A stretch of 64,000 nucleotides of DNA from an uncultured Alistipes sp. (GCA_944321185.1 CALUKH010000004.1:1-64000); one strand, 5' to 3'; shown: positions 18,608 through 28,482, numbered from the stretch's first letter. A program made the numbers and translations. The notes: generated by a model from the sequence alone, not told the origin.

Positions 18608-18635
18608 GAAGCCCTTCCCCGACGGGAAGGGCTTC
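18608..18635 (-). terminator. Hairpin inside the PUL between GH43 and GH97
   Basis: A perfect 12-bp stem (GAAGCCCTTCCC with its complement) closes a 4-base loop. On the minus strand only GTTTAAC follows, so it may be a partial terminator or an RNA-stability element separating the SusC-to-GH43 genes from GH97, the sulfatase and DUF4965. No clear -7 element is seen before GH97. Confidence 0.6.
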
Positions 18636-18689
18636 GGGCAATCCTTGCAAATGGGTATGTTTCGGTCGTTTCCGTCCGGGCGCCCCTCC

Positions 18690-20453
18690 TTACGGACGGG
18701 TGTTGAAGACGGGACGGTCGACCGATTGCGACGTGGGCTGCAGGCCGGGTGAAACGGGCCAGCCGTCCACCCAGTTGATGCGGTCGAGCATCAGACAGCG
18801 GTAGTCCTTGTCGTTCGGGTAGGCGTGGTAGAGGATCCAGTCCTGACCGGCGTCATCGGTGATGATGCGCGAGCAGTGGCCGGGCGACGAGAAGGTGTCG
18901 TTGCCCTGCAGGATGAGTTCGTCGTGCACGCTCATCATGTCGTTTCCGTCCTTGTCGACGTAGGGGCCGAAGAGGTTCTGCGAACGTCCCACAACCAGTC
19001 GGTAGGTGCCGCCCTTCGAGTAGTCGCCCGTCGAGACGATCAGGTAGTACCATCCGTCGCGTTTGACGACAACCGTCGCTTCGTACTGACCGCCGGCCAC
19101 TTCGCGGCGTTTCTGCGTTGCCTTGTTCTTGATGGCCAGACCGTCTTCGGTCAGCTCCAGCACGCTGATGCTGCGGAAGCTGCCCCAGAAGAGGTAGTTG
19201 TGACCGTTCTCCTGGTAGAGGTAGGCGTCGATGGAGATGTCAACCCCCTGCTCGTTGCTGTCGATGAGCTTGCCCAGGTCCCGGAACGGACCCGTCGGCG
19301 AGTCCGATACGGCCACACCGATGGCATGCTTGTAGTTGTTGCCCGGCTGCGAGTAGTAGATGACATACTGGTTGCCGACACGGTTGACCGAAGGGGCCCA
19401 GATGCCGGCGTTCTGATCGGTGATCTGGGGATGGGTGGCATCGGTGAAGACCGAACCCACACGCGTCCAGTTCATCAGGTCGGACGAACGCATGATCGGC
19501 ACGTTGCGCATGTTGGCATCGTTGCGGTTGTGCTCCGTGGCGTAGAGGTAGAAGTAGCCGTCGTCGGCGCGGATCACATCCGGATCGGGCAGCGAGAAGG
19601 CCGTGAAGATCGAGTTCGAGTAGGCGACGGGCAGCGTCGTGACGGTCAGCGTGTTGGTCTGCGAGGCCAGCCACGAGTTGTCCTCCACGCGGGTGCGGAC
19701 GCTCCAGATGACGGCGAGCGTCTTCTCGCCGGCTGCGGCGTTCTGGTCGAAGAGCGACTGCACCTGCTCCTTGGTGAGCGTGTACTCGGTCTGCTGGCCG
19801 GCGTCGAACGAAGCCAGCGGCTGCGAGAAGTCGCCCTCCGCACGATCGATCAGCAGCGTGTAGCTCGGGGTTTTCTGACCGTTGCTGCGGGCTGCCGACC
19901 AGCTGAAGGTGAGCGATTCGCCGAGCAGCACCAGGTCGGCGCGGCTGTTGTTCTCGGGGGTGAAGAGCGCCTCGACAACGTAGGGCTCGACCGTATTGGT
20001 GATGGTCATCGTTCGGTGGACGGGACTGTCGTAGCGGGTCTGTCCGGCCACCGTCCGCACGCTCCATACGAGCGAAGCTTCGCCGTTTGTCTGCGTGGCC
20101 TCGTAGACTGTTTTCAGATCCTGATACGAGAGCGAGAGCTGCGTGGAGCTCTTGCCCTGGGTCGGGAACGTGGCTACGGGATTCGTGAAGTCCCCTTCGG
20201 CGCGGTCGAAGACCACTTCGTAGCTGTCAAATTCGCCCCGGGCAGCCTCCCACCAGAAGGTGAGGTTGTTCAGCGCGTCGAGGTTGACCGTAAGTCCCTC
20301 CTTGGGGGCCGTGAGCGTCTCGACGACGGGTTCCGTGCCCGTGGCCTGCTCGCCCGGGCCGGTCGGAGTATCACTCTCCGACCCGCCGCAGGCGGACAGG
20401 ATGCCGGCACCGAGCATGACAAGCAGTGCAGTCATTTTCCCGGGTTTATTCAT
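18690..20453 (-). CDS. Lipoprotein with two SusE-like modules fused to a GH43 catalytic domain
   Basis: The 587-residue surface lipoprotein has lipobox LSAC (Cys22). Residues about 45-160 and 160-275 are two SusE-like Ig modules, each with an F.W...SY...DRAEGDF..P signature. From about 283 comes a GH43 five-bladed propeller: SLPDPDVIRADDG with the base Asp at about 290-292, NAGIWAPSV, and the acid in GGQYEATVV at about 458. GH43 enzymes are usually arabinofuranosidases or xylosidases; specificity is not readable. The start ATG at 20453 overlaps the upstream gene by 8 bases; 20459 is also possible. Fusion of a surface glycan-binding part to an enzyme is unusual. Confidence 0.85.
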   Translation of the reverse strand: MNKPGKMTALLVMLGAGILSACGGSESDTPTGPGEQATGTEPVVETLTAPKEGLTVNLDALNNLTFWWEAARGEFDSYEVVFDRAEGDFTNPVATFPTQGKSSTQLSLSYQDLKTVYEATQTNGEASLVWSVRTVAGQTRYDSPVHRTMTITNTVEPYVVEALFTPENNSRADLVLLGESLTFSWSAARSNGQKTPSYTLLIDRAEGDFSQPLASFDAGQQTEYTLTKEQVQSLFDQNAAAGEKTLAVIWSVRTRVEDNSWLASQTNTLTVTTLPVAYSNSIFTAFSLPDPDVIRADDGYFYLYATEHNRNDANMRNVPIMRSSDLMNWTRVGSVFTDATHPQITDQNAGIWAPSVNRVGNQYVIYYSQPGNNYKHAIGVAVSDSPTGPFRDLGKLIDSNEQGVDISIDAYLYQENGHNYLFWGSFRSISVLELTEDGLAIKNKATQKRREVAGGQYEATVVVKRDGWYYLIVSTGDYSKGGTYRLVVGRSQNLFGPYVDKDGNDMMSVHDELILQGNDTFSSPGHCSRIITDDAGQDWILYHAYPNDKDYRCLMLDRINWVDGWPVSPGLQPTSQSVDRPVFNTRP

Positions 20454-22824
20454 GTGCATTGACGAATTCGTGCGTGTAGTGACCCTTGTCGTCGTTCATG
20501 TAGAGGTAGAGATCGGCGTACCAGCGGGTCAGGTTGTTGCCGTCGCACAGCTCGTTGGGATATTTGAAGGCGGTAGTCCAGTTGTCGCCGGTTCCGGGCT
20601 GCAGATACCAGTAGGTTGCTGCGGTCGAGAAGCTGGGGCGTTCACCGTTCGAATCCATGCGGCCGTAGTACTGCGACTCGCCGCCGAGGACGAACTGGAA
20701 CTTGTAGCGCTCGTCGAATCCCCAGCTGGCCGACTGCAGTTTGATGTTGAGGTCGTGGATGGCCCAGACGCCCTTGCCTTCGTAGGTCATTTCAGTCGTT
20801 CCCGAGGTCCAGCAGAAGAAGTGCGAAACCTTGTCCACCGAGACGATATAGGCCTTGCCCGTAGCGACGTTGAAGCGGATACGGTAGATGCCGGTCTCGG
20901 CGATGGGAGCCTCGGCCTCGTCAGCCGAAGCGATCTCCTTGACCTGCGTGCCGTCGGCCGAGAGGGTGTAGAAGGCGTTCGAGAACTGCGAACGGAAGTA
21001 GAACTTGCTGCCGCCTTCGATGCGGGTGAAGATCTCGTATTTGTAGTCTTCGTCCTTGAAGCTGTCGATTTCGCCACCGGCCTGGTCGATGCCCGGGTTG
21101 TACGAATCGGCCGTGATGTAGGACATCTTCTGTCCGGCCTCGGTGCCGGTGCCGTCGATGTAGAGGGCGTCGCCGTCGCTGAAGTCCTTCACCTCGGTGG
21201 GGTTCACGAACTCATGCGTGTAATGGCCCTTGTCGGCGTTCATGTAGAGGTTGACGTCGGCAGCCCACTTGCCCAGATTCGAGTCGTCGCACAGCCAGGC
21301 CGGATACTTGAATACCCAGAAGTCCCAGCCCGTGTAGGAGAGCTGCAGCTCCCAGTAGGCGGGATCCTCGCTCTGGCTCGGGCGATCGTTGGTAACCGAG
21401 CCCTCGTTGTTCTTCGAGAGGCCCTGAACCGATTCGATGCCTTCGAGCTTCATCACGAAGCGGTAGCGGTCCTCCTTGTAGGAGCCCATGTCGCGCAGCT
21501 GGATGTGGTACTGCGAGAGCGTCCAGAGACCCTTGCCGGCGTAGTTCATCTCGGCATCGGTGTAGTTGTTCTGGTCGTAGCCGCCCCATGCGAAACGCAG
21601 GTTGATGTACTCGACCTTGCGCATGTCGAACTTGTTCGTGCCGTCGGCCTTGAAGCGGATGCGGTAGATACCGGCCTCTTCAACCGTGGTGTAGGTCTCG
21701 GCCTCATCCTCCTTCTCGACGAAACCGTCATTCGAGTCGGCCTTGAAGAAGTGGGTCTTTTCCTGATCCTCGTTCGTTGCGTAGAAGGCGTACTTCTCAC
21801 CGGCCTCCAGGCGCGTGAAGATCTCGTAATAGGGGAAGTCGTTCCAGTTCTGGCCTACCTTCTCCATGCGGTCGTGCCAGCTGTCGTTGTTGGTGGCGTA
21901 GTAGCCCTGGTCGATGTAGGAGGCCTTCTGACCGTTCTCGGTCGAGCCTTCGATGGCGATGTAGAGGTCATCGCCCTCGGAGAAGACGCCCACCTTCTTT
22001 TTCGGGATGATCGAGAAGTTGCGTACCTCCTCCGAGATCATCTCCGTCTGGTCGATGCTTGCGTAGACGGCCCACTTGAGCATGTAGGCATCCTCCGTGG
22101 CGGCAACCGACGAAGCGTTGTAGAGTTCGGTGAGCTGCTCCTTTGTGACGGTGGTCTGCGTGGCGGCAGCGGCGTCGGAGGTCGGGTTGATCTCGACGCT
22201 CAGCAGCGGATTCGTGAAGTCCTTGTCGGCGGCGTCGATGACCAGTCGGTAGGAGATCAGCTTCTCATCGCCGAGCCATACGGGCTCCGACCACGAGAAG
22301 GTGACGTCACCTTCGAGCTCCTTGAGGTTGATCACCTGATCCTTTTCGGGCGAGATGAGCGACTCGACGGCCACTTCCGAACGGGTCGTGAGGTTCATCG
22401 TCCGGGTTTCGGTCGAAGCCAGACGCCCCTGGTTCGAGGTGGTGTAGACGCGCCAGTCGAGCAGGGCCGATTCGCCGGCCTGATCGACATTCTCATCGAA
22501 GAGCTTCTGGACGTCCTCCAGTTGCAGCGTGTAGTTGCTTTCCGTGGTGGTGAAGCTGGCAACGGGGGCCGAGAAGTCGCCACCGTTCTTGTCGAATACC
22601 AGGTCGTAGCTTACTCCCTCGCCGACGGGCTGCCATTCGAAACGAATGCCCTCGAAGGCGTTGGGGTCAATCAGCAGCATGCTGACTTTCAGATTGTTTT
22701 TCGGAGCTTCCAGTTTCTGGACGCAGGCTGAACTCATGCTTTCAGAGTTCGTGTCGTCCGTCGAGCAGGAGACGAGCGTCGCTGCCAGTGCAAAGACGGA
22801 TAACAACGTTTTTTGAAGTGTCAT
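20446..22824 (-). CDS. Large SusE/SusF-like surface glycan-binding lipoprotein
   Basis: The 792-residue protein has lipobox LVSC (Cys20). Two N-terminal SusE-type Ig modules (about 40-150 and 155-275) carry the FxW...SY...FDK..GDF signature. Two long C-terminal repeats follow. Each has DGDALYI-like, YYEIFTR, GIYRIRF and a final LYMN-DKGHYTHEFVN block, the last being nearly identical in both. This fits SusE/SusF starch-binding proteins, which hold glycan at the cell surface without catalysis. It lies 46 bases after GH115 and overlaps GH43. The ligand is presumably the same glycan degraded by the PUL enzymes. Confidence 0.82.
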   Translation of the reverse strand: MTLQKTLLSVFALAATLVSCSTDDTNSESMSSACVQKLEAPKNNLKVSMLLIDPNAFEGIRFEWQPVGEGVSYDLVFDKNGGDFSAPVASFTTTESNYTLQLEDVQKLFDENVDQAGESALLDWRVYTTSNQGRLASTETRTMNLTTRSEVAVESLISPEKDQVINLKELEGDVTFSWSEPVWLGDEKLISYRLVIDAADKDFTNPLLSVEINPTSDAAAATQTTVTKEQLTELYNASSVAATEDAYMLKWAVYASIDQTEMISEEVRNFSIIPKKKVGVFSEGDDLYIAIEGSTENGQKASYIDQGYYATNNDSWHDRMEKVGQNWNDFPYYEIFTRLEAGEKYAFYATNEDQEKTHFFKADSNDGFVEKEDEAETYTTVEEAGIYRIRFKADGTNKFDMRKVEYINLRFAWGGYDQNNYTDAEMNYAGKGLWTLSQYHIQLRDMGSYKEDRYRFVMKLEGIESVQGLSKNNEGSVTNDRPSQSEDPAYWELQLSYTGWDFWVFKYPAWLCDDSNLGKWAADVNLYMNADKGHYTHEFVNPTEVKDFSDGDALYIDGTGTEAGQKMSYITADSYNPGIDQAGGEIDSFKDEDYKYEIFTRIEGGSKFYFRSQFSNAFYTLSADGTQVKEIASADEAEAPIAETGIYRIRFNVATGKAYIVSVDKVSHFFCWTSGTTEMTYEGKGVWAIHDLNIKLQSASWGFDERYKFQFVLGGESQYYGRMDSNGERPSFSTAATYWYLQPGTGDNWTTAFKYPNELCDGNNLTRWYADLYLYMNDDKGHYTHEFVNAHE

Positions 22825-22870
22825 AAGCAGGGTTTTAGAGGTTTACAATTAGTTATGCTTATTTTGGTGT

Positions 22871-25855
22871 TTAGTTTTCGTTTTTTGCGGCATGCTCCGA
22901 CACGCGGGTCGAGGAGGGACCGAGATAGGAGCGTCGGAGGCCGCCGAAGTCGATTACGATCTTCTGGATGACCATGCCGGGATCGCCCGTGCGGATACGC
23001 AGCGTGTGGCGGCCCGGTTTGTCGACATACAGCGTCGAGCGGTTGACGACGCTGTTTCGCAACACGCTCTCGTACCACAGCTGGCTGTACTCCTCATGCG
23101 AGGAGGAGGGGGTTGCGATGGCGCCGTTGTCGATCTGGACGCTGTATTTCGTATCGGAGTTGGTGTTCTCCGGGAGCCGGAAGTCGCGGTCCGTGCTGAG
23201 CGGGAAGAGCGGCAGCACGCACGTGTAGACGTCGACCAGCCCGGCATCGAAGCAGTAGAAGTCGTATTCGGCCGTCGGGGTGTTTTCGTCGCGGTAGTTC
23301 TGCAGCGGAGCCGTCGGGTCACCCAGCTGGAGAGCATCGCCTTCGGGGGCCAGTCCTGCGACCGGGCGGATCCGGATGGTGCCGTTGCCGGTGATGCGGT
23401 GGTATTCGGCGGCCGGAATCGAGACGCAGCCGTCGCTCTGGACGTAAATCCCCTCCAGCTCCCGGCGCGTCGGGGTTGACGGGTTGAAGACCGAGACGAG
23501 GATCTGCTCCTGACAGCCGTTCGCCCGTACGCGGATCTCTCCCAGCGGGGAGATCGTCGCGGGCAGACGCGACCAGTCGATGCGCACCTCGATCCGGGTC
23601 TCATCGCGGGTCGAGCCCCGGCTCTGCGAGAGGAGGATCCACGGGTCGGAGACCTCGGCCTGCCAGTCGATCACGCCGTTGCCGGTGTTGTAGATCTCGA
23701 AGCTGCGGCTCTGGCGCATGTAGCCGTCGATGACGGGCAGTGCATGGAAGCTGCGCACGCCGCTGACCCCTTCGCCCTCGACAGCCACCCGGGCCACGGC
23801 CGGACCTGCGGGATCGTACTGCTGCAGATCGGGGAGCCGGAAGTAGGCGCTCGTGTTGTCGTAGTTCTGACGCAGCGACATCATGTGACGCCACTTGCCG
23901 CCGAGCAGCGAGTTGTATTCGCGGGTGATCATCTCGAGCGAATCGTGGCAGGCGCGGACCTGATCGGCCACGCGGTTGGTCGACGCACGGTGCTGACGGG
24001 CATACAGGCGGTTGAGCTGGCCGCCGATCGTCATGCGGTTCATCAGGTCGGTGCCCAGGAAGGGGTACCAGACCAGCTGACAGAAGGCCGGACGTGCGGT
24101 CTCGGGCAGCGAATCGTATACGCGGCGGGCATATCGGCCCAACTCGCGGCAGGCCTCCACGCGGCGGCGGGCCTCCCCGTAGTTGACCAGCGAGAAGTCG
24201 GTGTCGGTGAGCTGTTCGCAGCCCGATCCGTAGTGGTTCCAGTGGTATCCCCAGCCCATGTATTCGGGTTTGCGCTGGAAGGCCAGTTCGAGCATCGTGT
24301 CGTAGTGGCGGCGCAGACCGTCGTAGAGCTCCTCGCCGAAGAAGCCGCTCAGCCAGCGGGCCGGGAATTCGACGACGTTTTGGGCCGTGAAGCGGTCCAG
24401 ATCGTAGGCCATGGCCAGGAAGAGTGCCACCTGCATCTCGCAACCCTTCAGGTCGCCGCAGTTGAGCAGCCAGTAGCGGTCGGCCGTCGTGTCGTAGGCC
24501 TTGCGCAGCTCCTCGTACATCAGGGCCGGGTGCGTCGTGCTGAACCACAGGTAGCTGTGCGGCACGCCCAGGTAGGAGACGTGGTAGTAGACGCCCGAAC
24601 GTCCCGCGCGTTTGCGTTCGCGGGCATCGCTCAGCCGTTTCATGTAGCCGTAGTTGTCGTCGGGCCAGACGATCGTCACGTCGTCGGGCAGCTCCAGTCC
24701 GTTCGAGTAGATCTCCAGCACCTCCTTGTAGGGGGTGAAGGCCTGCGGAATGCGGTCGATCTCGTCGCCGATCTCCTCCGCAAGGATCCTGCGCTGGTCT
24801 TCGAGCGCCTCGGAGAGCATGCGCACCTTCTCGCGCATCGGGATTCCGTTGGCCATGACGGCGTCGTGCAATCCCCGAAGCGCCAGCGGGTAGGCATTTT
24901 CGTAGGGGGCAGCCTCGCGTACGCGCTGGGCCAGCACCCGGTTCATCGTTTCGCGATTGGTGTCGTAGTTCCATTCGCCCATCGTCTTGCGGTCCCATTC
25001 GCGGGCCGTGTTGAAGAGCAGCGGCTCGCAGTGGGTCGAGGTCATGACGATGGCAAACGAATCGGCCACCATGCGGTTTTCGGCGATGCTGTGGAAGGGG
25101 GTCGAGACGGGGTGCATGGCCGGAGCCAGCATGTTGGCCTTCAACCGCAGCAGCAGTTCGCAGATCTTGGCGTAGGTCCGCGGACCGATGTTGCCGCGCT
25201 CCTTTTCGAACGTCTTCGAGGCCCAGGGGGTGAGTCCCCAGTCCTCGTCGTTGAGGAAGATGCCGCGGTAACGCACCGAAGGCTCCTTCGAGCAGTAGCC
25301 GTCGGCCTCGACGTAGAGGCGGTCGTGGTGTTGTACGGGGACATCGGCCCACCAGCTCCAGGGGCTGACGCCGATCATCTCCGAGAGCGACAGCAGTCCG
25401 TAGGCGGCACCGCGCCGGTCGCTGCCGACGATCACCAGCGCCTCTTTCATCCCCGGCATCGGGTGGCGTACGCTCTGAATCAGGTAGCGTTCCCATCCGC
25501 CGCGGATCGGCGTCGGATCGATCTTGCCCGCGTCAACCAGCTCCCGGATCCATTCGCATCCCTCCAGCGTGCCGACCAGTACGCAGCTTCGAAGCCCCTC
25601 CGTCGACTCCGTGACCCGGGCTTCGCGGCCCGTGACGGCGCGAAGATCCCCGGCAAAGAGCTCGGCAGCCTTGCGCACGACGATGGCATCCCGGCCGTCA
25701 ATCAAAATGGCCGGACTTTGATCGGGTCCGGCCAGATAGAAATCCGTGCTGCGCCTCCCGTCCTTTTGGTCCATGTATACCCGTACCGGCCCGGCCTCCA
25801 GGTTCTGGAGACCGAGCAGGGCGAGCATGCATGCAAACGACAGAATGCGTTTCAT
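22871..25855 (-). CDS. Glycoside hydrolase family 115 alpha-glucuronidase
   Basis: The 994-residue secreted enzyme has a signal peptide ending near NLEAG. It matches GH115 by length and by segments such as GVSPWSWWADVPV, VRYRGIFLNDEDWGL, ANMLAPAMHPV, IVMTSTHCEPLL and the late YNSLLGGKWRHMM. GH115 enzymes remove alpha-1,2-linked glucuronic acid (or its 4-O-methyl form) from polymers, classically xylan; here the polymer is more likely mannan-based because of the neighbours. It follows GH125 by 10 bases. Confidence 0.88.
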   Translation of the reverse strand: MKRILSFACMLALLGLQNLEAGPVRVYMDQKDGRRSTDFYLAGPDQSPAILIDGRDAIVVRKAAELFAGDLRAVTGREARVTESTEGLRSCVLVGTLEGCEWIRELVDAGKIDPTPIRGGWERYLIQSVRHPMPGMKEALVIVGSDRRGAAYGLLSLSEMIGVSPWSWWADVPVQHHDRLYVEADGYCSKEPSVRYRGIFLNDEDWGLTPWASKTFEKERGNIGPRTYAKICELLLRLKANMLAPAMHPVSTPFHSIAENRMVADSFAIVMTSTHCEPLLFNTAREWDRKTMGEWNYDTNRETMNRVLAQRVREAAPYENAYPLALRGLHDAVMANGIPMREKVRMLSEALEDQRRILAEEIGDEIDRIPQAFTPYKEVLEIYSNGLELPDDVTIVWPDDNYGYMKRLSDARERKRAGRSGVYYHVSYLGVPHSYLWFSTTHPALMYEELRKAYDTTADRYWLLNCGDLKGCEMQVALFLAMAYDLDRFTAQNVVEFPARWLSGFFGEELYDGLRRHYDTMLELAFQRKPEYMGWGYHWNHYGSGCEQLTDTDFSLVNYGEARRRVEACRELGRYARRVYDSLPETARPAFCQLVWYPFLGTDLMNRMTIGGQLNRLYARQHRASTNRVADQVRACHDSLEMITREYNSLLGGKWRHMMSLRQNYDNTSAYFRLPDLQQYDPAGPAVARVAVEGEGVSGVRSFHALPVIDGYMRQSRSFEIYNTGNGVIDWQAEVSDPWILLSQSRGSTRDETRIEVRIDWSRLPATISPLGEIRVRANGCQEQILVSVFNPSTPTRRELEGIYVQSDGCVSIPAAEYHRITGNGTIRIRPVAGLAPEGDALQLGDPTAPLQNYRDENTPTAEYDFYCFDAGLVDVYTCVLPLFPLSTDRDFRLPENTNSDTKYSVQIDNGAIATPSSSHEEYSQLWYESVLRNSVVNRSTLYVDKPGRHTLRIRTGDPGMVIQKIVIDFGGLRRSYLGPSSTRVSEHAAKNEN

Positions 25856-25865
25856 GTTTTGCGGA

Positions 25866-27284
25866 TTATTTTACTTCGATCGAGTTGAGCAGATCGAGCT
25901 TTCCGTCGTGGATGAGCTTCAGAATCAGTTCGCCGAAGAGCGTGTTCTGCCAGGCAAACCACGGACGGGTGAACTTCGTGGGGTCGTCCTTGTGGAAGGA
26001 TTCGTGCATGAAGCCCGTGCCGGCATCGGTGGTCATCAGCATCTCGATGCACTCCTTGATTTCGGCATCGTCGGTCGACGTGAAGGCGCGCATCATGATG
26101 CTCATCGGCCAAACCATGTCGTAACCGATGTGCGGGCCGCCGATTCCTTCGCCGGCCTTGCCGCGGAAGAAGTAGGGGTTGGCCTCGCTCCAGACGAAGC
26201 GGCGCGTATTCTGGTAGATCGGGTCCGTGAGCTTGACATCACCCAGGTAGGGCATGGCCAGCAGGCTCGGCACATTGGCATCGTCCATCAGGAAGCGGTT
26301 GCCGAAGCCGTCCACCTCGAAGGCGTAGATCTTGCCGAACTGCGGGTGCTCCACGACGGCATACTTCTTCAGGGCAGCCTCGACCTCGTCGGCCAGAGCC
26401 GTGCACTCCTTGGCCAGGGCCTTTTCGCCGTTGACCTTGCGGAGGATCTCGGCGGCCTTGTGCAGCGACGAGACGGCCATGAAGTTCGACGGTACGAGGA
26501 AATCGAACGTCGTGGCGTCGTCCGACGGGCGGAACGACGAGACGATCAGTCCAACGGGATTGACCGGATTGCCCCAGCCGTCGCAGCACTTCGTGTCGAG
26601 CTGACGGTCGGTCATGCGGCGGAAGTAGTACGGGCCGTTTCCGTCGCGGCGCTGCTGCGTGCGCAACGTCGTGAGGATGTTCCGTACGGCGTCGATCCAG
26701 GCCTGGCCGAAGATCGATTCATCGCCCGTGGTCTTCCAGTAGTGGTAGGCCAGACGCAGCGGATAGCAGTGCGAGTCGATCTCCCACTTGCGCTCGTGCA
26801 CCTCGGGAAGGATCGGCGATCCGGTCTGGTCCGACTCCCAGTGGCTACCCGTCGCCCCGTCGTTGAAGGCGTTGGCGTAGGGATCCGTGTTGATGAGCTT
26901 GAACTGACGCACGATCACACCGGCAATCATGTTGCGCAGGTGTTCGTCTTGCGGAGCCAGCTGTACGTAGGGCCAAACCTGGGCACCCGAGTCGCGCAGC
27001 CACATGGCGTGGATGTCGCCCGTGTAGACAAACGTGTCGTAGAGACCGTCTTCACCCTTGTCCTTGAAGTGGACCGTGGTGTCGAGCGTGTTGGGGAAGC
27101 AGTTGCCGAACATCCAGGCCAGCTTGGGATTGGTCAGCTGGCTCTGGACTTCGGCGATCGTCTGCTCGACGGCTTCCGATACGAAGAGCCGATCCTGCGG
27201 TGCAGGGCGCTGCGACTCATAGTTTTGAGCCGCGAGCGCGCCGATGCACAGCAGACCGGAAAAGGTCAGAAGGAGTCGTTTCAT
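25866..27284 (-). CDS. Glycoside hydrolase family 125 exo-alpha-1,6-mannosidase
   Basis: The 472-residue protein has a signal peptide (cleavage near ALAAQ) and the GH125 hallmarks FVYTGDIHAMWLRDSGAQVW, DGATGSHWESDQT, WEIDSHCYPL, SSFRPSDDATTFDFLVPSN and SFHKDDPTKFTRPWFAWQN. GH125 enzymes release mannose from alpha-1,6-linked mannosides with inversion. Together with GH76 upstream this points to an alpha-1,6-mannan backbone. It begins 8 bases after the second SusE-like gene, consistent with tight co-transcription. Confidence 0.92.
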   Translation of the reverse strand: MKRLLLTFSGLLCIGALAAQNYESQRPAPQDRLFVSEAVEQTIAEVQSQLTNPKLAWMFGNCFPNTLDTTVHFKDKGEDGLYDTFVYTGDIHAMWLRDSGAQVWPYVQLAPQDEHLRNMIAGVIVRQFKLINTDPYANAFNDGATGSHWESDQTGSPILPEVHERKWEIDSHCYPLRLAYHYWKTTGDESIFGQAWIDAVRNILTTLRTQQRRDGNGPYYFRRMTDRQLDTKCCDGWGNPVNPVGLIVSSFRPSDDATTFDFLVPSNFMAVSSLHKAAEILRKVNGEKALAKECTALADEVEAALKKYAVVEHPQFGKIYAFEVDGFGNRFLMDDANVPSLLAMPYLGDVKLTDPIYQNTRRFVWSEANPYFFRGKAGEGIGGPHIGYDMVWPMSIMMRAFTSTDDAEIKECIEMLMTTDAGTGFMHESFHKDDPTKFTRPWFAWQNTLFGELILKLIHDGKLDLLNSIEVK

Positions 27285-27292
27285 CGCTGCGA

Positions 27293-28468
27293 TTATTTGT
27301 CACGGAACGAACGTTCGTGGTAATAGTCGGCCTCGTCGGTGTTGTTCATGTGGACACGGAACGTGGCCAGCTGACCGACACCTTCGCTGTCGCTCTTCGA
27401 CTTCCAGGAGTGATCCCACTCGTCGAGCGAGTTGTGCGTGAAGCGGTAGATGTTGTAGAACTTCGGATCGGCCTCCGGCGTAGCGTTGTTGCGGCAGTCG
27501 TCGTCCCAGAACGACCAGCGCTCGACGCTTTCGTCGTCGTAGGTGGCGATGAAGTAGTAACGCGTGTCGTTGCTGCTGCCGTTGGTGACAACCCATGCGA
27601 AGTCGACGAGCTCCCAAACGCCGTTGCCCGTGTAGGTCATCTCCTCCAGGCTGGAGGCGCCGAACCAGGGGTGGTTCCAGAACTCAACCTTGGCGATCTT
27701 CTTCATCGTCCAGGTCATGGTGTTGAAGTTCAGGTAGATCCAGTAGATGCCCTCGTCGGTAACCTCGTTGTTGGTCACCTCCTCGTAGGTGCAGCGCAGC
27801 GTACCGCCCTCCTCGAGAGCGTAGTAGCGGTCGAGGTTGTCCTTGACGGTGAACTGGCCGGCCGTCAGACGCGTGAAGCACTCCATGGCGCCCTGTTCGC
27901 GATCGGCGATGTGCTGACCCTTGGTCGTGCCGACGGGAAGTGCGGCGTTGAGTTTCACGACGCTCTGGTTTTCGGTAGCCGTACCTTCGATCGAGAGGGC
28001 TGCCGGCAGCGGGTCGACCGTATTGGGCAGCGTGATCTTGATCGTGCGGTAGTTCTGCGTGTCGACGATCTGGTTCATGCCCTGCATCGTGCGCACGGTC
28101 CATTTGATGGTCGTCGTCTCACCGGGCATGCCGCCGCACAGCGATACGATGGTCGAAAGCGTAGCCGTTTCGAGTTCAAGCGAGGGCTCGAAGCCGTTCG
28201 AGCCGCTCGTTGCGATGTAGGCCGGGTTGGAGAAGTCGCCCTCTTCCGAGTCGAAGAGCACCTGGTAGGCAACGCTGCCTGCCGAGGAGCTGGCCCACTC
28301 GAAGATGACCGACAGACCCGTCGAGGTTTCAATCGTATATTGATCTCTGGGGAAGTAGAGCTCGGGCGAGGTCAGTTCACCCGACTGCCCGTTCGATTCG
28401 TCGGAATCGCACGCCGTGGCGGTGAAGGCCAGCACGGCGGCCGTAAACAGATACAATATGTGTTTCAT
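27293..28468 (-). CDS. SusE-like outer-membrane lipoprotein (second copy)
   Basis: The 391-residue protein has lipobox TATAC (Cys20), one SusE-type module (VIFEWASS ... YQVLFDSEEGDFSNPAY), a linker, then a SusF-like carbohydrate-binding region ending in FRVHMNNTDEADYYHERSF. It probably binds the target glycan at the cell surface. It shares overall layout with the copy at 29754-30917, suggesting duplication. It sits 14 bases after GH76 and 8 bases before GH125. Confidence 0.75.
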   Translation of the reverse strand: MKHILYLFTAAVLAFTATACDSDESNGQSGELTSPELYFPRDQYTIETSTGLSVIFEWASSSAGSVAYQVLFDSEEGDFSNPAYIATSGSNGFEPSLELETATLSTIVSLCGGMPGETTTIKWTVRTMQGMNQIVDTQNYRTIKITLPNTVDPLPAALSIEGTATENQSVVKLNAALPVGTTKGQHIADREQGAMECFTRLTAGQFTVKDNLDRYYALEEGGTLRCTYEEVTNNEVTDEGIYWIYLNFNTMTWTMKKIAKVEFWNHPWFGASSLEEMTYTGNGVWELVDFAWVVTNGSSNDTRYYFIATYDDESVERWSFWDDDCRNNATPEADPKFYNIYRFTHNSLDEWDHSWKSKSDSEGVGQLATFRVHMNNTDEADYYHERSFRDK

Positions 28469-28482
28469 GGTTCAGTTCGGGA

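Noticed and set aside
20260-22731. Long plus-strand open frame opposite the SusE/F-like gene
   Set aside because: Antisense shadow of a clear lipoprotein; no promoter or domain supports it.
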